Assembly (NCBI GenBank): GCA_014383605.1
Contig: JACNHM010000390.1
Span: forward strand, 1 to 7,284
Length of the DNA stretch: 7,284 nt
Origin: Chloroflexota bacterium
GTDB lineage: Bacteria; Chloroflexota; Anaerolineae; UBA3071
Reading direction: 5' to 3'
Part shown: positions 5,887 through 7,284 of the stretch, piece by piece
How the letters are laid out: the number at the start of each line of letters is the position of its first letter
Numbering within the stretch: the first letter of the stretch is position 1
Notes under the pieces: model-generated
Told to the model about the DNA's origin: nothing
Database searches by the model: none
Seen by the model: only the letters and a program-made list of their open reading frames with translations
Position numbers and translations under genes: made by a program

Positions 5887-5961
5887 TCATCCCCCGTACT
5901 GGAACAGTTTCTGCCGCACGAAGTGCAGGAACTCACGCACAGCGACTTCGGGATCATCAGA
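5887..5961 (-). pseudogene. Readthrough tail of the third cassette gene, cut off by in-frame TGA
   Basis: On the minus strand the frame of the 98-residue gene continues past its TGA (5962-5964) for 24 codons, beginning SDDPEVAVREF and ending KLFQYGG, with its own TGA at 5887-5889. The residues have the amphipathic, charged look of the protein before the stop. The second stop abuts the hdrA TAG (5884-5886) with no intervening base. It may be the original C-terminus, now separated by a nonsense change. A chance 24-codon opening cannot be excluded. Confidence 0.4.
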
Positions 5962-6258
5962 TCAGCTCAACTCGTCCTGCCAATGGATGAGGCGTTCGAG
6001 ATAGGCTTCCAGATTCTGCCATTCGATCAGCTCTTCCCAGGCAGGGTGGCTGTAGATTTCACGCTGCTTGATCTTTGCCTCTAGCTCGGCTGCTGAACGG
6101 ACGCCATAGCGATCCCGCAGATCGGCAACATCGAGTAGAGCCAAGCGGCGTTCCCGTTCAATGAACGCCTCTAGACTACGGCGCTGAAGTTCCACCGGAG
6201 CAACCTTGAGTTCGCCGGCGATGTGATTAACAGTACGCTCGATAGCTACCGTGCTCAT
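5962..6258 (-). CDS. Small charged protein of a toxin-antitoxin-type cassette, function unknown
   Basis: The 98-residue protein starts at ATG 6258, preceded on the minus strand by AAGGAGA (6267-6273) at 8-nt spacing. I do not recognise a named family. The sequence is strongly charged and helix-prone: LQRRSLEAFIERERRLALL (24-42), then DVADLRDRYGV (43-53), then HPAWEELIEWQNLEAYLERL (71-90). The YGV/AELEAKI part resembles small proteins found beside toxin genes, so an antitoxin or accessory protein is a reasonable guess. It is the last gene of the minus-strand cassette, 37 nt after the toxin stop, and converges on hdrA. An in-frame TGA ends it, with coding-like sequence beyond (5887-5961), so this may be a shortened form. 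Confidence 0.6.
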   Translation of the reverse strand: MSTVAIERTVNHIAGELKVAPVELQRRSLEAFIERERRLALLDVADLRDRYGVRSAAELEAKIKQREIYSHPAWEELIEWQNLEAYLERLIHWQDELS

Positions 6259-6295
6259 AGATCATCTCTCCTTTGCACTTATCGTGCGAACTCGC

Positions 6296-6583
6296 TTACG
6301 GTCTTCGATAAATGTCGTGGGTTCCGATATTGCGGAAGACGTAGACGGTCTCGCCGGTATCAGGATCTTCTTCGATATGGAAGGTGAAGACGTACTGCAA
6401 AGTCACGTGTCCTTCCCAGATATCGGGATGCCCTTGCATTTTCCTGATCCGGAGTGAAGGGTGAAAGGGAGGATGCTCCGCCCTTTGCTGGAAAAGACGA
6501 AAGGCTCGCCGTGCCTTTCGCTTCACCTCAGTGGGAAGCTGGGCATAGGCCTCCCAGAACGGTTCGGTTGCCTTGTACTTCAT
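6296..6583 (-). CDS. RelE/ParE-superfamily toxin-like protein
   Basis: The 95-residue basic protein begins MKYKATEPFWEAYAQLPTEV, then a KRKARRAFRLFQ helix (21-32), a FHPSLRIRKMQG segment (40-51), WEGHVTLQYVFTFHI (56-70) and the closing VYVFRNIGTHDIY (80-92). This order of a helix pair, a K/R-rich strand, a W-[DE]-x-x-V/hydrophobic strand and a terminal FRxIGTHDxY is that of RelE/ParE toxins, which cleave ribosome-associated mRNA or poison gyrase; which activity applies cannot be told here. Its ATG overlaps the stop of the upstream antitoxin-like gene by four bases (6580-6583), the usual translational coupling of such pairs. Family membership is good; activity is not shown. Confidence 0.75.
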   Translation of the reverse strand: MKYKATEPFWEAYAQLPTEVKRKARRAFRLFQQRAEHPPFHPSLRIRKMQGHPDIWEGHVTLQYVFTFHIEEDPDTGETVYVFRNIGTHDIYRRP

Positions 6584-6879
6584 TGCGCGTCCAGGAAGTC
6601 AAGCATCGCATCCACGGTATCGAAGGTTTTGACACGGCCCTCTGCAATCGCCTGGTCAGCCGCCCGCTCCTTGGCTTGCCACTCGGGGGTCCAGAAGTAA
6701 GACTGCTCGGCTGCTGTCAGCAACGCATCGATCAGCGTCTGAGCGGAAGCACCTTTTCCAATGCGTTCCAACCGCTCCAAGGCACTGCGGATAGCAGCCT
6801 GCTGATCGGGTGGGACGTCTACAATCAGGCGGGGATGCTCCGGCGTGGTTGTATCCAAAATGGCTGTGCGGTTATACAT
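6580..6879 (-). CDS. Antitoxin-like protein paired with the RelE/ParE-type toxin
   Basis: The start is set at ATG 6879 because a strong AAGGAGGA (6886-6893, minus strand) stands 6 nt upstream; a longer frame to 6918 has no ribosome site. The 99-residue product has an N-terminal strand region with HPRLIVDVPPDQQAAIRSAL (15-34), a middle helix SAQTLIDALLTAAEQ (45-59), and a C-terminal tail YFWTPEWQAKERAADQAIAE (61-80) with GRVKTFDTVDAMLDFLDA (81-98). A tail of the form W-x3-E-x3-AD-x3-GR-x3-F-x5-ML-x-FL is common in RelB/Phd-type antitoxins, where it wraps the toxin. Antitoxin first, toxin second with a 4-nt overlap is the standard order. Autoregulation from the promoter at 6953-6980 is inferred. 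Confidence 0.75.
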   Translation of the reverse strand: MYNRTAILDTTTPEHPRLIVDVPPDQQAAIRSALERLERIGKGASAQTLIDALLTAAEQSYFWTPEWQAKERAADQAIAEGRVKTFDTVDAMLDFLDAQ

Positions 6880-6919
6880 AGCAGGTCCTCCTTCTCCGTA
6901 AAAAGCATTTTCTTTCACT

Positions 6920-6936
6920 CACCGGTAGCAACGGTG
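6920..6936. promoter_or_regulatory. Inverted repeat CACCG-N7-CGGTG, candidate antitoxin operator
   Basis: CACCG (6920-6924) and CGGTG (6932-6936) are exact inverted repeats around GTAGCAA. They lie just downstream of the cassette promoter, in its 5' untranslated region, a plausible site for antitoxin autorepression. The arms are only 5 bp. Confidence 0.35.
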
Positions 6937-6952
6937 GCTGTTACTGATCAAT

Positions 6953-6980
6953 ATTATAGCACATCCTTGCCTTTTGCCAA
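6953..6980 (-). promoter_or_regulatory. Consensus sigma-70 promoter of the toxin-antitoxin cassette
   Basis: Read on the minus strand: TTGGCA (6975-6980) as -35, a 16-nt spacer, then TATAAT (6953-6958), a perfect -10 with an extended TGC directly before it. It points toward the antitoxin-like gene, whose start is 73 nt beyond the -10. This is the best promoter in the window, and it overlaps the region just upstream of the divergent mvhD start. Confidence 0.8.
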
Positions 6981-6991
6981 AGAGTTGAATG

Positions 6992-7284
6992 ATGCCTGAC
7001 GAAAACTGGCAACCGCAGATCGTGGCCTTCGTTTGTCAATGGTGCACCTACGCCGGGGCCGACCTGGCGGGCACCAGCCGCATAAAATACGATCCCAACG
7101 TGCGCATCGTCAAACTGCCCTGCTCGGGCCGCATTGACCCGCTCTTCCTGGTCAAAGCCTTCGAGCAAGGGGCCGACGGCGTGCTGGTTTCCGGCTGCCA
7201 TCCCGGCGACTGCCACTACGTCAGCGGCAACCTGCTGGCGCGTCGGCGCTTCACCGCCTTCCGCGAGCTGCTGAACTTCCTGGG
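6992..7284 (+). CDS. mvhD: MvhD/FlpD-type [2Fe-2S] hydrogenase-linked iron-sulfur subunit, partial at 3' end
   Basis: The frame is open to the window edge, with 97 complete codons shown. The protein begins MPDENWQPQIVAFVCQWCTY; an adjacent in-frame ATG at 6989 is an equally possible start, and AAAGAG (6979-6984) is a weak ribosome site. Family marks are C15-x2-C18, YDPNVRIVKLPCSGRIDP (33-50, with C44), VLVSGCHPGDCHY (64-76, with C69 and C74), and an RRRFTAFRELLNF helix (84-96). This fits the FlpD/MvhD family that docks to HdrA and carries electrons from hydrogenase, formate dehydrogenase or NAD(P)H-linked partners. It is probably the gene that once followed hdrA directly; the minus-strand cassette now lies between them, so it may need its own promoter or read-through. 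Family is secure. Confidence 0.88.
   Translation, partial: MPDENWQPQIVAFVCQWCTYAGADLAGTSRIKYDPNVRIVKLPCSGRIDPLFLVKAFEQGADGVLVSGCHPGDCHYVSGNLLARRRFTAFRELLNFL

Noticed and set aside
6454..6999. 181-codon plus-strand open frame across the toxin-antitoxin cassette
   Set aside because: It lies antisense to the antitoxin and toxin starts, which have strong ribosome sites and family motifs; its own translation has no recognisable features.
1..7284. tRNA or rRNA genes
   Set aside because: No cloverleaf-like sequence with a T-loop GTTC motif and CCA-type acceptor, and no rRNA-like stretch, was seen on either strand.

Overview
The window looks like a chromosomal stretch from a GC-rich anaerobic bacterium. 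The style of the 2-oxoacid:ferredoxin oxidoreductase and HdrA genes, the paired molybdopterin-oxidoreductase-fold exported proteins and the GGTAGATT octamer array together suggest an Anaerolineae-like Chloroflexota. This placement is inference from gene style, not from a marker gene.

Left third (1-1921), exported redox-type proteins and gene debris. A membrane-anchored protein with two CxxCH haem c sites and a sulfite-oxidase-fold-like region (67-990) is followed directly, in another frame, by the last ~48 codons of an alkaline-phosphatase-superfamily enzyme (995-1141). Next is a lipoprotein of the same molybdopterin-oxidoreductase fold class (1193-1732). It is cut by an in-frame TAG, after which a second domain continues in the same frame for about 60 codons and then breaks off near 1921.

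Middle (1922-5886), cytoplasmic electron-transfer operon. An AT-richer intergenic stretch holds a possible promoter, a structured leader and a terminator-like hairpin. It is followed by korD (2x[4Fe-4S] ferredoxin), korA (best started at a TTG with a strong Shine-Dalgarno, not the upstream ATG) and hdrA (FAD protein with several [4Fe-4S] motifs). korA and hdrA are separated by an unusual array of nine 8-bp repeats facing four inverted copies around a GC hairpin.

Right part (5887-7284). A lower-GC, three-gene minus-strand toxin-antitoxin-type cassette (antitoxin, RelE/ParE-like toxin, third small protein) has its own consensus promoter and sits between hdrA and an mvhD/flpD-type iron-sulfur subunit that runs off the window end. 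The likely original order korD-korA-hdrA-mvhD implies that ferredoxin reduced by 2-oxoacid oxidation is coupled through an HdrA/MvhD flavin-based electron-bifurcating or confurcating complex. KorB/KorC and HdrB/HdrC are not in the window. The third cassette gene also carries an in-frame stop, with 24 further coding-like codons that end exactly at the hdrA stop codon.
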